The notes: generated by a model not told the origin, from the letters alone. A stretch of 64,000 nucleotides of DNA from Rhodococcoides corynebacterioides NBRC 14404 (GCF_001894765.1 NZ_BCWV01000003.1:620001-684000); one strand, 5' to 3'; positions 8,538-18,509 are shown, counted from the first letter of the stretch. A program made the numbers and translations.

Positions 8538-9272
8538 GTGTTCGACAGCCACGTCCACATCAGAGATCCCCGATTTCCGTTGGTGAACAACGAGACCTAC
8601 CAACCGGAGTCGTACACGGTGGCGGACTACCTCGCCGACGTCGACGGCCTGGGGGTGACCGGTGGCGCCGTGGTGTCCGGCACCTTCCAGTCGAAGGACA
8701 CGACGTTCCTGAGGTCCGCGCTGGACGAGCTCGGGCCGGGCTGGGTGGGGGTGGTGCACCTGAGCGACGACGCCACCGACGACGACATCGCGACCCTCGA
8801 CCGCGCCGGGGTCCGCGCCCTGCGCTTCCACCTCCGGCGCGGGGTGTCGGACCTGTCGACCATGACCCGCCAGGCCGTCCGCGCCCACGCGGTCGCCGGG
8901 TGGCACGCCGAGTTCTACGTCGACGCGGGCCTGCTCCGCACGCTCGAACCCGTGATGTCGAAGCTGCCCGCGGTGAGCATCGACCACCTCGGGATGTCCG
9001 AGGACGCCATGCCGTACCTGCTCGAGCTGGTCGACCGGGGAGCGCGGGTCAAGGCGTCGGCGTTCGGCCGCATCGATCACGATCCGGTGTCCGCGATGCG
9101 CCGCATCCACGCGGTGAGTCCCGACGCCCTCATGTTCGGCTCCGACCTGCCCGGCACTCGGGCTCGCCGACGCTTCGAGCCGGCGGACCTCGACCTCGTC
9201 GCCGAGGCCGTCGGCGGTGACCTGCAAGCGGTGCTGGTGGGCAACGCCCGGGCCTGGTACCGGCAGCGGTAG
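8538..9272 (+). CDS. Amidohydrolase (PDC lactonase LigI-like TIM barrel)
   Basis: A 244-residue TIM-barrel hydrolase of the amidohydrolase_2 group. Metal or active-site residues appear as the HxH of DSHVHI at residues 5-7, the His of SIDHLG and the Asp of MFGSDLPGT. The layout resembles 2-pyrone-4,6-dicarboxylate lactonase and other carboxylic-lactone hydrolases. The protein begins at GTG with the DSHVHI motif almost at the N terminus, so no earlier start is needed. It is divergent from the SMP-30 gene. The specific reaction cannot be read from sequence. Confidence 0.75.
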   Translation: MFDSHVHIRDPRFPLVNNETYQPESYTVADYLADVDGLGVTGGAVVSGTFQSKDTTFLRSALDELGPGWVGVVHLSDDATDDDIATLDRAGVRALRFHLRRGVSDLSTMTRQAVRAHAVAGWHAEFYVDAGLLRTLEPVMSKLPAVSIDHLGMSEDAMPYLLELVDRGARVKASAFGRIDHDPVSAMRRIHAVSPDALMFGSDLPGTRARRRFEPADLDLVAEAVGGDLQAVLVGNARAWYRQR

Positions 9273-9286
9273 GGCCGCTGCCCGGG

Positions 9287-9322
9287 GATCGGCGCCGGAA
9301 TCGGCGCGGGAATCGGCGCGGG
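9287..9322. repeat. Three tandem 12-bp repeats
   Basis: Three consecutive units of AATCGGCGCGGG (the first with two changes) fill the spacer between the amidohydrolase stop and the convergent alpha/beta-hydrolase stop. They probably arose by replication slippage; no function is evident. Confidence 0.7.
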
Positions 9323-10060
9323 TCAGTCCGCCGTCGCCACGTCGTGCAGGATGCGGGCGAGGTCGGCGGGACGACTCCACAGGGGCCAGTGCCCCGTCGG
9401 GAGATCGACCAGCTCCAGGTTCTCGAGGTGCGCGACCTCGGCGAACATGGGGTGGCCCGCACGGGCGAGCTCCATCATCCGCTCGCTGCGAATCGAGCAG
9501 CACACCATGGTGGTCGGCGTGCGGCGTCGCGCGTCGTTCGTCAGATGCACGGCCTGCCGCAGGGTCGTCGCCGGGTGGTCCACGGCATCCGCCCGAAAGC
9601 GAGCCAGTGCCTCCGCGCTCACCCCCTCGAGACTGGCCTGCTGCCCCAGAACGTCGAACGGCGGCAACGCTCGGTCGCCCTCCGCGGCGGGGTCGGCGGC
9701 GCTGCCGGACGTCACCGGCCCCGAGTCGACCCACACCATCCGATGGATCAGCTCCGGGCGCCGATCGAGAACCAGGCAGGCGGGAGCGTTCGCCCCGCTG
9801 TGCGCGACCAGGACCGCCGCCCGGCCCTCACCCGCCCGCGCGAGGCACTCCTCGATGGCCGCGGCCTGATCGTCGAGGGTTCTCGACGCGCGGAGGTCGT
9901 CGTCGGGGTCGAGCCCCGGCAGCGTGATCGGCCACGCCCGAGTGCCCAGATCGGTGAGGGCGGCGACCACCTCGTCCCACGCCCACGCGCCGAGCCAATG
10001 GCCGGGGAGGAGAACGACGTCGCGGGATGCACGGCGGTGCGGTGACGCGGTCGAGGTCAT
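9323..10060 (-). CDS. Alpha/beta hydrolase
   Basis: A 245-residue cytoplasmic alpha/beta-hydrolase fold enzyme. The oxyanion segment is LLPGHWLGAWAW near residue 18. The nucleophile elbow is VAHSGANA, with Ser near residue 88, and the C-terminal TGHWPLWS gives the catalytic His. It resembles small actinobacterial esterases or thioesterases of unknown substrate. The ATG start is preceded by the DUF456 gene on the same strand, 45 bp away, so the two may be cotranscribed. The family is secure and the reaction unknown. Confidence 0.82.
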   Translation of the reverse strand: MTSTASPHRRASRDVVLLPGHWLGAWAWDEVVAALTDLGTRAWPITLPGLDPDDDLRASRTLDDQAAAIEECLARAGEGRAAVLVAHSGANAPACLVLDRRPELIHRMVWVDSGPVTSGSAADPAAEGDRALPPFDVLGQQASLEGVSAEALARFRADAVDHPATTLRQAVHLTNDARRRTPTTMVCCSIRSERMMELARAGHPMFAEVAHLENLELVDLPTGHWPLWSRPADLARILHDVATAD

Positions 10061-10105
10061 GACTCGATGGTCGCGCGTGGCGCGGCCGGACGGAAGAGCC
10101 GAACG

Positions 10106-10585
10106 TCAGAGCAGGACGGCGAGCAACCAGGTGCCGGCGGCGAGGAGCGCCCCGAACAGTTCGACCAGGATCGACAGGCCCACCGCCTTCGTCGCGTGCA
10201 CCGAGGACCGCCAGGCCATCCCCGCCGTGCGGCGGCGGGGCAGCTCCGCCAGGAACACCCCCAGCGGGAAACCGAGGAACAGCCCCACCACCGGGACGAC
10301 GACGAACCCGACGATGCCGACCAGTCCGCCGACGACGATCGAACGGGTCGGCACCCCGGCGTCCCGCAGGCGTCGACCCGGCCACAGGTACTTCACGACG
10401 CCCGACACCACCAGCACCGCAGCGGCCACCCCGAACGCCGTCCAGGCCGTCGTCGTTGCGGTGACGAACGCCCACACACCGATGGCGGCGAGAATGAGCA
10501 GTACCCCCGGCAGGACGGGCACGACGACGCCGATCAGGCCGACGAGGATCGCCAGCCCGACGAGCAGCTCGCCGGCGGGACTCAC
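10106..10585 (-). CDS. DUF456 membrane protein
   Basis: A 159-residue integral membrane protein with several hydrophobic helices. It is rich in Gly and Val and carries the family's repeated VGLIGVVVPVLPG pattern near the N terminus, then VVGGLVGIVGFVVVPVVG in the middle. DUF456 proteins have no established function. The start is the GTG at 10585 (VSPAGELLVG), just 10 bp after the purT stop, so it is probably co-transcribed with purT. Upstream in-frame codons are low-complexity and overlap purT, and were not used. Confidence 0.78.
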   Translation of the reverse strand: MSPAGELLVGLAILVGLIGVVVPVLPGVLLILAAIGVWAFVTATTTAWTAFGVAAAVLVVSGVVKYLWPGRRLRDAGVPTRSIVVGGLVGIVGFVVVPVVGLFLGFPLGVFLAELPRRRTAGMAWRSSVHATKAVGLSILVELFGALLAAGTWLLAVLL

Positions 10586-10595
10586 GACGGATCGC

Positions 10596-11837
10596 TCACG
10601 TCGCCGAGACCGGCCGCACCCGACTCGCCGCGGTGCGCGCACGCTCCCGCGCGGTCTCGACGTCCGCGGCCGTGGCGTACGCGACGCCCATCCGGCGCCG
10701 CGCGAAGCTCTCCGGCTTGCCGAACAGTCGCACGTCGGACTCGGGGACCCGCAGCGCGTCGTCGACACCCTCGAACGCGATGCCGACCTCGTCGAGGCCG
10801 CCGTAGATCACGGCCGACGCGCCGGGCGACCGGAGCGAGGTGTCCACGGGGAGGCCCAGAATCGCGCGGGCGTGCAGCTCGAACTCCGACAGCCGCTGCG
10901 TCCCCAACGTGACCAGGCCGGTGTCGTGCGGCCTCGGGCTGACCTCGGAGAAATAGACGTCGTCGCCCTGCACGAACAGTTCGACACCGAACACACCACG
11001 CCCGCCGAGGGCCGTCGTGATGGTGCGGGCCACCTCGCGCGACGCCTCCAGGGCAACCGGCGACATCGGCTGCGGCTGCCAGGACTCGACGTAGTCCCCG
11101 GACTCCTGCAGGTGGCCGATCGGCTCGCAGAAGTACGTCTCGATCTCGCCGGACTCGTCGGAGGCGCGCACCGTGAGTTGCGTGATCTCGTAGTCGAAGT
11201 CGACGAAGCCCTCCACGATCACCCGGCCCAGCGCCACTCGTCCGCCGGCCTGCGCGTGATCCCACGCCGCCTGGACGTCGTCGTCACCTCGGACCACCGA
11301 CTGACCCTTGCCCGACGACGACATGACCGGCTTGATCACGGCAGGGAAGCCCGTGCGAGACAACACGTCCCGCACCTCGTCGACACTGTCGGCGAAACCG
11401 TAGGGGGACGTCGGCAACCCCAACTCCTCCGCCGCGAGGCGACGAATGCCCTCCCGGTTCATCGTCAACTGCGTCGCGCGCGCCGTCGGCACCACCGTGG
11501 TGACGCCGCGCTGCTCGACCACGGCCAACGCGTCCGTGGCGATGGCCTCGATCTCGGGGACGATCAGATGCGGCTGCTCGGCGTCGATCACGGCCAGGAG
11601 CGCGTCGGGATCACTCATGTTCACCGTGTGGGCACGGTGCGCCACCTGGTGGCCGGGCGCGTCGGCGTACCGATCGACGGCGATCACCTCGACCCCGAGC
11701 CGCTGCAGCGCGACGATCACTTCCTTGCCCAGCTCACCCGAGCCCAGCAGCATCACCTTGGTCGCGGACGGGGACAGCGGAGTTCCGAGCCGGAGTGTCG
11801 TCACAGCAGGCATGCTATCGGGCATGGCGGACACCAC
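10596..11837 (-). CDS. purT: Formate-dependent GAR transformylase
   Basis: An ATP-grasp enzyme of 413 residues. It makes formyl-glycinamide ribonucleotide from GAR, formate and ATP in purine synthesis, bypassing the folate-dependent PurN step. Matches to E. coli PurT include [59 protein letters not shown] and [12 protein letters not shown]. Two starts are possible. The GTG at 11837 has a GGAGG 7 nt upstream. The ATG at 11813 ([10 protein letters not shown]) lies closer to where I recall the E. coli protein beginning. The gene reads away from a cluster of intergenic repeats. Confidence 0.93.
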   Translation of the reverse strand: MVSAMPDSMPAVTTLRLGTPLSPSATKVMLLGSGELGKEVIVALQRLGVEVIAVDRYADAPGHQVAHRAHTVNMSDPDALLAVIDAEQPHLIVPEIEAIATDALAVVEQRGVTTVVPTARATQLTMNREGIRRLAAEELGLPTSPYGFADSVDEVRDVLSRTGFPAVIKPVMSSSGKGQSVVRGDDDVQAAWDHAQAGGRVALGRVIVEGFVDFDYEITQLTVRASDESGEIETYFCEPIGHLQESGDYVESWQPQPMSPVALEASREVARTITTALGGRGVFGVELFVQGDDVYFSEVSPRPHDTGLVTLGTQRLSEFELHARAILGLPVDTSLRSPGASAVIYGGLDEVGIAFEGVDDALRVPESDVRLFGKPESFARRRMGVAYATAADVETARERARTAASRVRPVSAT

Positions 11838-11859
11838 ACCGTGTCCTCCGCGCTGAGGT

Positions 11860-12087
11860 CACCTGCGCGGGTTCCCGCCAACCTCACCGGTTGCAACCAG
11901 TGCAGGTGACCGGAACCTGCGCAGGTTCGCCGGGACAGGGCCGGTCCACGAACCTGCTCCCCTTTCCGCAACCTGCTTCGGTTGTAACCGGAGCAGGTTG
12001 CTGGAACCGGAGCAACTTCCCACCTGCGCGGGTTCCCGCCAACCTCACCGGTTGCAACCAGTACAGGTGACCGGAACCTGCGCAGGT
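11860..12087. repeat. Interspersed intergenic repeat, locus 1 (three units)
   Basis: Two 67-bp units at 11860-11926 and 12021-12087 differ at only one base. Between them, about 11970-12017, lies a diverged third unit. Each contains CACCGGTTGCAACC, a CAGGTGACCGGAACC stretch and the palindromic end AACCTGCGCAGGTT. Related units occur at 15.9, 40.4 and 59.4 kb. The cluster fills most of the 343-bp spacer between the divergent purT and racemase genes; the rest holds the racemase promoter. No protein-coding potential is evident. Confidence 0.9.
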
Positions 12088-12168
12088 GCGACGGAACGGG
12101 GGCGGTCCACGACCACTCGGTCCCCCGACCCGCACGATCCGGTCACGGCTGCCGCTCCCGCGCCTCGT

Positions 12169-12174
12169 TAGGGT
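12169..12174 (+). promoter_or_regulatory. Putative -10 box of a leaderless promoter (racemase gene)
   Basis: TAGGGT lies 6 nt before the ATG at 12181, a spacing typical of leaderless transcripts. No ribosome binding site is present. Confidence 0.55.
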
Positions 12175-12180
12175 CGGCGC

Positions 12181-13266
12181 ATGACTTCAGGTGGGCCTCT
12201 GGCCGGGATCAAGGTCGTCGAACTCGCGGGCATCGGCCCGGGACCGCATGCCGCGACGCTCCTCGCCGATCTGGGCGCGGACGTGGTGCGGGTGCAGCGG
12301 GCGGGCGCCCTGCCCGGCGAGGGCTCCACCGGCGATCCGCTGATCCGGAACCGCCGCATCGTCGAGGCCAACCTCAAGGATCCCGCCGACCTGGACCGCG
12401 TGCAGAAGCTGGTGGATCGCGCCGACGTGCTGATCGAGGGCTTCCGGCCGGGCGTGACCGAGCGCATGGGCCTCGGGCCGGAGGACACGACGGGCCGCAA
12501 CCCGCGCCTGATCTACGGCCGCATGACGGGATGGGGTCAGGACGGGCCGTGGGCGCAGACGGCCGGCCACGACATCAACTACATCTCCGTGACCGGTGTG
12601 CTGCACGCGATCGGGCGGGAGGGCGAGCGTCCGGTGCCGCCGATGAACATGGTCGGCGACTTCGGTGGCGGCTCGATGTTCCTGGTCACCGGCATTCTGG
12701 CGGCGCTGGTGGAGCGGGCGTCGTCGGGTCGCGGACAGGTGATCGACGCCGCGATGGTGGACGGCACCGTGGCGCTGTCGCACATGATCTGGGGCTGGCG
12801 CGGCATCGGGATGTGGTCCGACGAGCGCGGCGCGAACCTCCTCGACACCGGCGCCCCCTTCTACGACACGTACGAGACCGCCGACGGCAAGCACGTCGCG
12901 GTGGGGGCGCTCGAGCCGCAGTTCTACGCGGCGCTCCTGCAGGGTCTGGGCCTGGACCCGACCGCGCTGCCGCACCAGCTCGACCGCGCGCGGTGGCCCG
13001 AGCTGCGCACGACTTTCACCGACGTCTTCGCCTCCCGCACCCGCGACGAATGGGCCGCCACCTTCGACGGGACCGACGCGTGCGTGACGCCGGTGCTCAC
13101 GTTCGGGGAGGCGTCGTCGCATCCGCAGATGGCGGCCCGCGAGAACCTCGTCGACGTCGATGGCATCACCCAGCACGCCCCGGCGCCGCGGTTCTCGCGG
13201 ACCGTGCCGACGCAGCCGGAGGGCCCGGCCCGCACCGCGGCGGATCCGGACGAGATCTGGACCTGA
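12181..13266 (+). CDS. CaiB/BaiF CoA-transferase family, alpha-methylacyl-CoA racemase-like
   Basis: A 361-residue family III CoA-transferase fold protein. It most resembles alpha-methylacyl-CoA racemase (Mcr), which interconverts 2R and 2S methyl-branched acyl-CoAs before beta-oxidation. The N terminus, [20 protein letters not shown], is the racemase type. Likely catalytic residues are the His of TAGHDINY near residue 125 and the Asp of VGDFGGGS near residue 157, matching the His/Asp pair known for Mcr. The length fits. It is followed, with a 1-bp overlap (TGATG), by a methyltransferase gene. Racemase activity is inferred from motif match. Confidence 0.87.
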   Translation: MTSGGPLAGIKVVELAGIGPGPHAATLLADLGADVVRVQRAGALPGEGSTGDPLIRNRRIVEANLKDPADLDRVQKLVDRADVLIEGFRPGVTERMGLGPEDTTGRNPRLIYGRMTGWGQDGPWAQTAGHDINYISVTGVLHAIGREGERPVPPMNMVGDFGGGSMFLVTGILAALVERASSGRGQVIDAAMVDGTVALSHMIWGWRGIGMWSDERGANLLDTGAPFYDTYETADGKHVAVGALEPQFYAALLQGLGLDPTALPHQLDRARWPELRTTFTDVFASRTRDEWAATFDGTDACVTPVLTFGEASSHPQMAARENLVDVDGITQHAPAPRFSRTVPTQPEGPARTAADPDEIWT

Positions 13267-13868
13267 TGGACGCCGCCGCCTGGGACGCGAAGTACGACGG
13301 ACGGACCCCGTCGCCCGGGTCGCCGCCCGACGACGTCCTGGTCGAGTTCGTCACCTCACGTCCGCGCGGGCGGGCGTTGGACCTCGCCTGCGGTCACGGC
13401 CGCAACGCTCTGTGGTTGGCGATGCGGGGGTGGCAGGTCGACGCGGTCGACTTCAGTGCCGTGGCGCTGTCCGGGGCGGCGTCGGTGGCCGCGACCGCGA
13501 CGCGGTCCATCCGCGAGCGCATCCGCTGGGTCCACGCGGACGTCACGACGCTCGTTCCGCCGCGGGAGTACGACCTCGTCGTCGCGTCGTATCTTCACCT
13601 GCCGCCGGACGCTCGACGGGCCGTGATGGAGGCCGCGATCGGGGCGCTGAAACATGAGGGAATCCTCATCGTGATCGGTCACCACACCGACAATCCGACG
13701 ACGGGCGCGCCGGGGCCCTCGGATGTCGAGATCCTCTACACCCCAGACGATCTCGTCGCGGACCTACCCGGCGACGCGACCGTTCGCCGGGCGCAGACGA
13801 TGTCACGACGAGTGGGTGACGCGACCGCTCTCGATACGGTTCTCGTGGCGTCGGTTACCGGCGAGTAA
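13266..13868 (+). CDS. Class I SAM-dependent methyltransferase
   Basis: A 200-residue cytosolic methyltransferase of the Methyltransf_25/TehB-like shape. The SAM-binding motif I is [16 protein letters not shown] near residues 37-52, followed by the acidic end of strand 2 (VDAVDFS) and motif post-[18 protein letters not shown] is strand 5. The substrate is unknown. The ATG overlaps the preceding stop, implying co-expression with the racemase. The last codons contain a palindrome (TTACCGGCGAGTAA) that also belongs to the control region of the next gene. Confidence 0.82.
   Translation: MDAAAWDAKYDGRTPSPGSPPDDVLVEFVTSRPRGRALDLACGHGRNALWLAMRGWQVDAVDFSAVALSGAASVAATATRSIRERIRWVHADVTTLVPPREYDLVVASYLHLPPDARRAVMEAAIGALKHEGILIVIGHHTDNPTTGAPGPSDVEILYTPDDLVADLPGDATVRRAQTMSRRVGDATALDTVLVASVTGE
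13855..13868. promoter_or_regulatory. Putative TetR-type operator, site 1 (fadE5)
   Basis: TTACCGGCGAGTAA differs by one base from the reverse complement of the site between fadA2 and fabG4 at 27617-27630. It overlaps the methyltransferase stop codon, about 135 bp upstream of fadE5. Confidence 0.55.
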
Positions 13869-13913
13869 TCCCCTGTTGGCAGCGCCCTCCGGGCGGCGTA
13901 CTATGGCGACAAG

Positions 13914-13927
13914 TTACTGGCGAGTAG
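13914..13927. promoter_or_regulatory. Putative TetR-type operator, site 2 (fadE5)
   Basis: TTACTGGCGAGTAG matches the 14-bp palindrome of site 1 at 12 positions and lies 75 bp before the fadE5 start, where it could overlap the promoter. Confidence 0.45.
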
Positions 13928-14001
13928 CATCGCCGGTGGGCTCACCGAAGGCGGTACCGGCCGAGCGCGGACCGCACAACCTAGTACGGAGACGCAGTCA
14001 C

Positions 14002-15837
14002 ATGGGTCACTACAAGAGCAACCTGCGAGACCTCGAGTTCAACCTGTTCGAGCTCTTCGCCCTGGACAAGACGCTCGAGTCCGGCGATTTCGGCGACCTG
14101 GACGTCGACACGGTCCGGGAGATGCTGGTCGAGGTCCGTCGCCTCGCCGAGGGACCGCTGGGCGAGTCGTTCGCCGACGCGGACCGCAACCCGCCCACCT
14201 TCGACCCGGAGACGCACACCGTCACGCTGCCGGAGTCGTTCAAGAAGTCCTACCGCGCTCTGCAGGAGGCCGGTTGGGATCACCTCGGCCTCGACGAGGA
14301 GCTCGGTGGTCTGCCCGCCCCCCGCCAGGTGTTCTGGGCCGTCGCGGAGATGCTGCTCGGTTCCCAGCCCGCCGCGTTCATGTACGCCGCCGGCCCCGGC
14401 TTCGCGCAGATCCTCTACGACAACGGCAACGAGGAGCAGAAGCGCTGGGCGCAGTTCGCCTCCGAGCGCAACTGGGGCGCCACCATGGTGCTCACCGAGC
14501 CCGACGCCGGATCCGACGTGGGCGCCGGCCGCACCAAGGCCATTCAGCAGGACGACGGCACCTGGCACATCGAGGGTGTCAAGCGCTTCATCACCTCGGC
14601 CGACTCGGACGACATGTTCGAGAACATCTTCCACTTGGTTCTGGCTCGCCCCGAGGGCGGCAAGCCGGGCACCAAGGGCCTGTCGCTGTTCTTCGTCCCG
14701 AAGTTCCACTTCGATTCCGAAACCGGTGAACTGGGCGAGCGCAACGGCGTCTTCGTCACCAACGTCGAGCACAAGATGGGCCTGAAGGTCTCCGCCACGT
14801 GCGAGCTGACCCTCGGCGGCCACGGCATTCCCGCCAAGGGCTGGCTGGTCGGCGACGTCCACAACGGCATCGCGCAGATGTTCGACGTCATCGAGCACGC
14901 GCGAATGATGGTGGGTACCAAGGCCATCTCGACGCTGTCCACCGGCTATCTCACCGCGCTGGACTACGCCAAGCAGCGTGTCCAGGGCGCGGACCTGACG
15001 CAGATGACCGACAAGGCCGCACCGCGCGTCACCATCACGCATCACCCCGACGTCCGTCGTTCGCTCATGACCCAGAAGGCCTACGCCGAGGGTCTGCGTG
15101 CGGTGTACCTCTACACCGCCGCCCACCAGGACGAGGCTGCGGCGCAGCACGTCTCGGGCGCGGACAAGGACACCGCGTACCGCGTGAACGATCTGCTGCT
15201 GCCGATCGTCAAGGGCGTCGGTTCCGAGGTCGCGTACGAGCAGCTCGCGCAGAGCCTGCAGACGCTCGGCGGGTCCGGCTTCCTGCAGGACTACCCCATC
15301 GAGCAGTACATCCGCGACGCCAAGATCGACTCGCTCTACGAGGGCACCACGGCCATTCAGGCACAGGACTTCTTCTTCCGGAAGATCGCCCGTGACCGCG
15401 GCGTCGCGCTGGCTCACGTTGCCGGACAGATCAAGTCGTGGATCGACAGCGAGGCCGGCAACGGTCGCCTCAAGAGCGAGCGCGCCCTGCTGAACACCGC
15501 ACTCGAGGACGTCCAGGGCATGGTGGCCACGCTCACCCAGCACCTCATGGGTGCGCAGGAGCAGCCCACCGAGCTGTACAAGGTGGGCCTCGGCTCCGTG
15601 CGTCTGCTGCTCAGCGTCGGTGACCTGATGATCGGCTGGCTGCTGCTGCGTCAGTCCGAGATCGCCATCGCCGCGCTGGACAACGGCACCAGCGAGAAGG
15701 ACAAGCCGTTCTACGAGGGCAAGGTCGCCGTGGCGTCGTTCTTCGCCAAGAACATCCTGCCGCGTCTCACCAGCACCCGTCAGATCCTCAGCGATCTCGA
15801 CAACGACGTGATGGAGCTCGACGAAGCCGCATTCTGA
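14002..15837 (+). CDS. fadE5: Acyl-CoA dehydrogenase with extended C terminus, FadE5 type
   Basis: A 611-residue FAD enzyme that oxidises acyl-CoAs to trans-2-enoyl-CoAs, passing electrons to ETF. Motifs include [15 protein letters not shown] near residue 165, [12 protein letters not shown], the C-domain [23 protein letters not shown] and the catalytic Glu in [11 protein letters not shown] domain of about 130 residues follows the normal ACAD core. That extension and the total length are what I recall for mycobacterial FadE5 (Rv0244c), a broad-range enzyme. GGAG precedes the ATG by about 10 nt. Two palindromes upstream match one at fadA2-fabG4, the genes that adjoin fadE5 in mycobacteria but lie about 12 kb away here. 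Confidence 0.9.
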   Translation: MGHYKSNLRDLEFNLFELFALDKTLESGDFGDLDVDTVREMLVEVRRLAEGPLGESFADADRNPPTFDPETHTVTLPESFKKSYRALQEAGWDHLGLDEELGGLPAPRQVFWAVAEMLLGSQPAAFMYAAGPGFAQILYDNGNEEQKRWAQFASERNWGATMVLTEPDAGSDVGAGRTKAIQQDDGTWHIEGVKRFITSADSDDMFENIFHLVLARPEGGKPGTKGLSLFFVPKFHFDSETGELGERNGVFVTNVEHKMGLKVSATCELTLGGHGIPAKGWLVGDVHNGIAQMFDVIEHARMMVGTKAISTLSTGYLTALDYAKQRVQGADLTQMTDKAAPRVTITHHPDVRRSLMTQKAYAEGLRAVYLYTAAHQDEAAAQHVSGADKDTAYRVNDLLLPIVKGVGSEVAYEQLAQSLQTLGGSGFLQDYPIEQYIRDAKIDSLYEGTTAIQAQDFFFRKIARDRGVALAHVAGQIKSWIDSEAGNGRLKSERALLNTALEDVQGMVATLTQHLMGAQEQPTELYKVGLGSVRLLLSVGDLMIGWLLLRQSEIAIAALDNGTSEKDKPFYEGKVAVASFFAKNILPRLTSTRQILSDLDNDVMELDEAAF

Positions 15838-15854
15838 TTCGTCCGTTCCTCCCA

Positions 15855-15895
15855 CACCTCGGCCGCACCGTTCCTGGAATGGTGCGGCCGAGGTG
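15855..15895 (+). terminator. Strong hairpin terminator after fadE5
   Basis: A perfect 15-bp inverted repeat (CACCTCGGCCGCACC and its complement) with an 11-nt loop starts 18 bp after the fadE5 stop. No clear U-tract follows, as is common in actinobacteria. Confidence 0.7.
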
Positions 15896-15936
15896 CGTGC
15901 GGGGCCGTTGTGCGGCACTACGTCCGCTGTCCCGCA

Positions 15937-16050
15937 GCTGCAACCGGTGAGGGTGGCGGGAACCTGAGCAGGTGCGAGCCACGGCCCACCCGCTCAGCTT
16001 CCGGTCACCCGCGCAGGTTGCAACCGGTGAGGGTGGCGGAAACTTGCGCG
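15937..16050. repeat. Interspersed intergenic repeat, locus 2 (two units)
   Basis: Two units containing GCAACCGGTGAGGGTGGCGG, at about 15937-15975 and 15996-16050, lie in the opposite orientation to locus 1. They sit between the convergent fadE5 and citE genes. Confidence 0.85.
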
Positions 16051-16057
16051 GCCCCGC

Positions 16058-16873
16058 TCACCCCTCGGGCGGCGCCGACCGCAGCACCCGCTCGGCGTGC
16101 CGGATCACCGGCGCATCGACCATCTTCCCGTCCACGGTGAACACCCCACGCTCGGTGTCGGCGGCAGCGAGAACCCGCCGCGCCCAGTCGAGTCGGGCCG
16201 GAGACGGGGTGAAGCACTCCCGAATCACCGCGGCCTGGGTCGGGTGGAGCGCTACCTTGGCGTCGAACCCCACGGCCACGGCGTCGTCGGTCTCCGCCCG
16301 GAGCCCGTCGAGGTCGGCGATGTCGAGGTAGACCGAGTCCAGCGCCGCTCGCCCGAAAGCCTTTGCCGCGAGCAGCACCGACGACCGCGCGTGTTGCGCC
16401 ACGTCCCGGTACGTTCCGTCGGCCCAGCGCGAGGACTCGCCCCCGAGCGCCGCGATGAGATCCTCCGCACCCCACATCACGGCCACGACCCCGTCGGCCG
16501 CGGCGACCTCGGCCGCCCGCACCACCCCCAGCGGGGTCTCGATCAGCGCGACTACCTCGCGACCGCCCAGAGCCCGAACATCCTCGGCGGACTCGCATTT
16601 GGGGAGCATCACCCGGCGGTACGACGTGCGGTCGAGGGTCGCGAGGTCCGCGGCGAACTCGTCGGTGGTCCGAGCGTTCACCCGCACCACGGTCCGAGCC
16701 GGGTCCAGCGGGGTGTCGATCACCGCCGCCCGGGCGGACTCCTTGTCGGCGGGCGCGACGGCGTCCTCGAGGTCGAGGATCACCACGTCGGCCGCGGAAG
16801 CCGCCTTGGCGTACCGCTCGGGGCGGTCGGCGGGACAGAACATCCAGACGGGACTCATCGGACCGGCACTCAC
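16058..16873 (-). CDS. citE: CitE-like beta-hydroxyacyl-CoA lyase
   Basis: A 271-residue HpcH/HpaI-CitE TIM barrel. Visible features are [12 protein letters not shown], the Arg in VVRVNA, the metal-binding Glu in [10 protein letters not shown] and WGAEDL. As I recall, the M. tuberculosis counterpart Rv2498c lies in the same gene order and was reported to cleave (S)-citramalyl-CoA and (R)-HMG-CoA, serving itaconate removal and leucine catabolism. The GTG start overlaps the preceding stop (GTGA), closing a five-gene operon. No citrate lyase alpha or gamma subunits are present, so a true citrate lyase role is unlikely. Confidence 0.88.
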   Translation of the reverse strand: MSAGPMSPVWMFCPADRPERYAKAASAADVVILDLEDAVAPADKESARAAVIDTPLDPARTVVRVNARTTDEFAADLATLDRTSYRRVMLPKCESAEDVRALGGREVVALIETPLGVVRAAEVAAADGVVAVMWGAEDLIAALGGESSRWADGTYRDVAQHARSSVLLAAKAFGRAALDSVYLDIADLDGLRAETDDAVAVGFDAKVALHPTQAAVIRECFTPSPARLDWARRVLAAADTERGVFTVDGKMVDAPVIRHAERVLRSAPPEG

Positions 16874-17352
16874 GCGCCCGGCTCCCGGCGCACCAACGTC
16901 TTCCGCGTGGCCGTCGCCACCACGACGCCGTGCTGGTTGCGCCCGGTGTGCTCGAACGTCACGATGCCCTCTCCCGGCCGCGACGACGACTCGCGCTTGG
17001 CCGCGATCAGCGTCTCGGCGTACAGCGTGTCGCCGTGGAACAGCGGCTTGGGGAACGCGATGTCGGAGAACCCGAGGTTGGCGACGATGGTGCCCTGCGT
17101 CAGCTGCGCCACGGACAGTCCGACCAGCGTGGAGAGGGTGAACATCGAATTGACCAGGCGCTCACCGAACGTGGTGTCCGCGGCGTAGGCGGCGTCGAGG
17201 TGCAGCGCCTGCGTGTTCATCGTCAGCGTGGTGAACAGGACGTTGTCGGCCTCGGTGATCGTACGCCCCGGCCGGTGCTCGTAGACGGTGCCGATCTCCA
17301 TCTCGTCGAACCACAGGCCGCGCTGGACGACCCGGACCGGCTCGCCGGTCAC
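16870..17352 (-). CDS. MaoC-like hydratase (itaconyl-CoA hydratase type)
   Basis: A 160-residue single hot-dog domain protein. It carries the MaoC pattern [25 protein letters not shown], in which the conserved Asp/His positions are replaced by Asn (MNTQALHLD). It continues with [18 protein letters not shown] and ATRKTLVRR. The homologue in the same position in M. tuberculosis (Rv2499c) has, as I recall, been described as an (R)-specific itaconyl-CoA hydratase working with the CitE-like lyase. The GTG start and both neighbours overlap by 4 bp. Function is inferred from synteny and fold. Confidence 0.8.
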   Translation of the reverse strand: MTGEPVRVVQRGLWFDEMEIGTVYEHRPGRTITEADNVLFTTLTMNTQALHLDAAYAADTTFGERLVNSMFTLSTLVGLSVAQLTQGTIVANLGFSDIAFPKPLFHGDTLYAETLIAAKRESSSRPGEGIVTFEHTGRNQHGVVVATATRKTLVRREPGA

Positions 17353-18509
17353 AGCCCCACCTGACGGGCGATGAGCATCAGCTGCACCTCGGTGGTGCCC
17401 TCGCCGATCTCGAGGATCTTGCTGTCCCGGTAGTGCCGTGCGACCGCGTACTCGTTCATGAACCCGTAGCCGCCGTGGATCTGGGTGGCGTCGCGGGCGT
17501 TGTCCATCGCGGCCTCCGACGCCACGAGCTTGGCGATCGCCGCTTCCTTCTTGAAGGGTTTGCCGGCCAACATGAGTGCGGCGGCGTCGTAGTAGGCCGT
17601 CCGGGCGGCGTAGGCACGGGCTTCCATGCGGGCGATCTTGAACGCGATCGCTTGGTTGCGTCCGATCGCGGTGCCGAACGCCTCGCGCTCGCGGGCGTAC
17701 TTCACGCTCTCGTCGACGCAGCCCTGGGCGGCACCGACCGCCAGTGCGGCGATCGCGATACGACCCTCGTCGAGAATGCGTAGGAACCCGGCGTACCCGC
17801 GACCTTCCTCGCCGAGCAGGTTCTCGGCGGGCACCCGCACGTCCGTGAACGTCAGCGGGTGGGTGTCGGAAGCGTTCCACCCCACCTTGTCGTAGGCCGG
17901 TCCGGCCTCGAATCCCGGTGTGCTCGTGGGCACGAGGATCGACGAGATCTGCGCCTTGCCCGACGCGTCCCGCCCGGTGACCGCCGTGACAGTGACCAGC
18001 TCGGTGATGTCGGTGCCCGAGTTGGTGATGAACTGCTTGGAGCCGTTGATGACCCAGGAGTCACCGTCCCGCACGGCGGTGGTGCGCGTTCCGCCGGCGT
18101 CGCTGCCCGCTCCGGGCTCGGTCAGGCCGAAGGCGCCCAGCGCGTGGCCGGACGTCAAGCGCGGCAACCACTCCTGCTTCTGTGCCTCTGTACCGAATCG
18201 GTACACCGGCATCGCCCCCAGGGACACTCCGGCCTCCAGCGTGATGGCGACGCTCTGGTCCACCTTGCCCAGTTCCTCGAGCGCCAGGCAGAGGGCGAAG
18301 TAGTCGCCGCCCATGCCGCCGTACTCCTCGGGAAACGGCAGACCGAACAGGCCCATGTCGGCCATGCCCCGCACCACCTCGTACGGGAACGTGTGGTCCC
18401 GATCATGCTGCGCCGCAACGGGTGCCACGACCGTACGGGCGAAGTCGCGGACCGTCTTGGCCAGCTGGGTGTACTCGTCGGGCAACGAGCCCGTACTCAG
18501 GTCGGTCAT
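17349..18509 (-). CDS. fadE19: Acyl-CoA dehydrogenase, branched-chain (isovaleryl-CoA) type
   Basis: A 386-residue FAD acyl-CoA dehydrogenase. Visible features are [19 protein letters not shown] near residue 130, [32 protein letters not shown] and [23 protein letters not shown]. Near the end it reads [10 protein letters not shown]. The Glu there sits at the canonical medium-chain enzyme base position, unlike human isovaleryl-CoA dehydrogenase, which has Gly there. In this operon it should make 3-methylcrotonyl-CoA or a related enoyl-CoA for the carboxylase encoded just upstream. The ATG overlaps the accA1 stop (ATGA). The family is certain; exact chain specificity is inferred from the operon. 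Confidence 0.9.
   Translation of the reverse strand: MTDLSTGSLPDEYTQLAKTVRDFARTVVAPVAAQHDRDHTFPYEVVRGMADMGLFGLPFPEEYGGMGGDYFALCLALEELGKVDQSVAITLEAGVSLGAMPVYRFGTEAQKQEWLPRLTSGHALGAFGLTEPGAGSDAGGTRTTAVRDGDSWVINGSKQFITNSGTDITELVTVTAVTGRDASGKAQISSILVPTSTPGFEAGPAYDKVGWNASDTHPLTFTDVRVPAENLLGEEGRGYAGFLRILDEGRIAIAALAVGAAQGCVDESVKYAREREAFGTAIGRNQAIAFKIARMEARAYAARTAYYDAAALMLAGKPFKKEAAIAKLVASEAAMDNARDATQIHGGYGFMNEYAVARHYRDSKILEIGEGTTEVQLMLIARQVGL

Noticed and set aside
11860..12087. Repeats as a CRISPR array
   Set aside because: There are only two or three units, their spacing does not give unique spacers of constant length, the same unit recurs at other loci, and no cas gene is present.
16058..16873. 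Citrate lyase beta subunit
   Set aside because: The alpha and gamma subunits and the citrate lyase ligase are missing, and the operon context points to leucine/itaconate CoA-ester cleavage.
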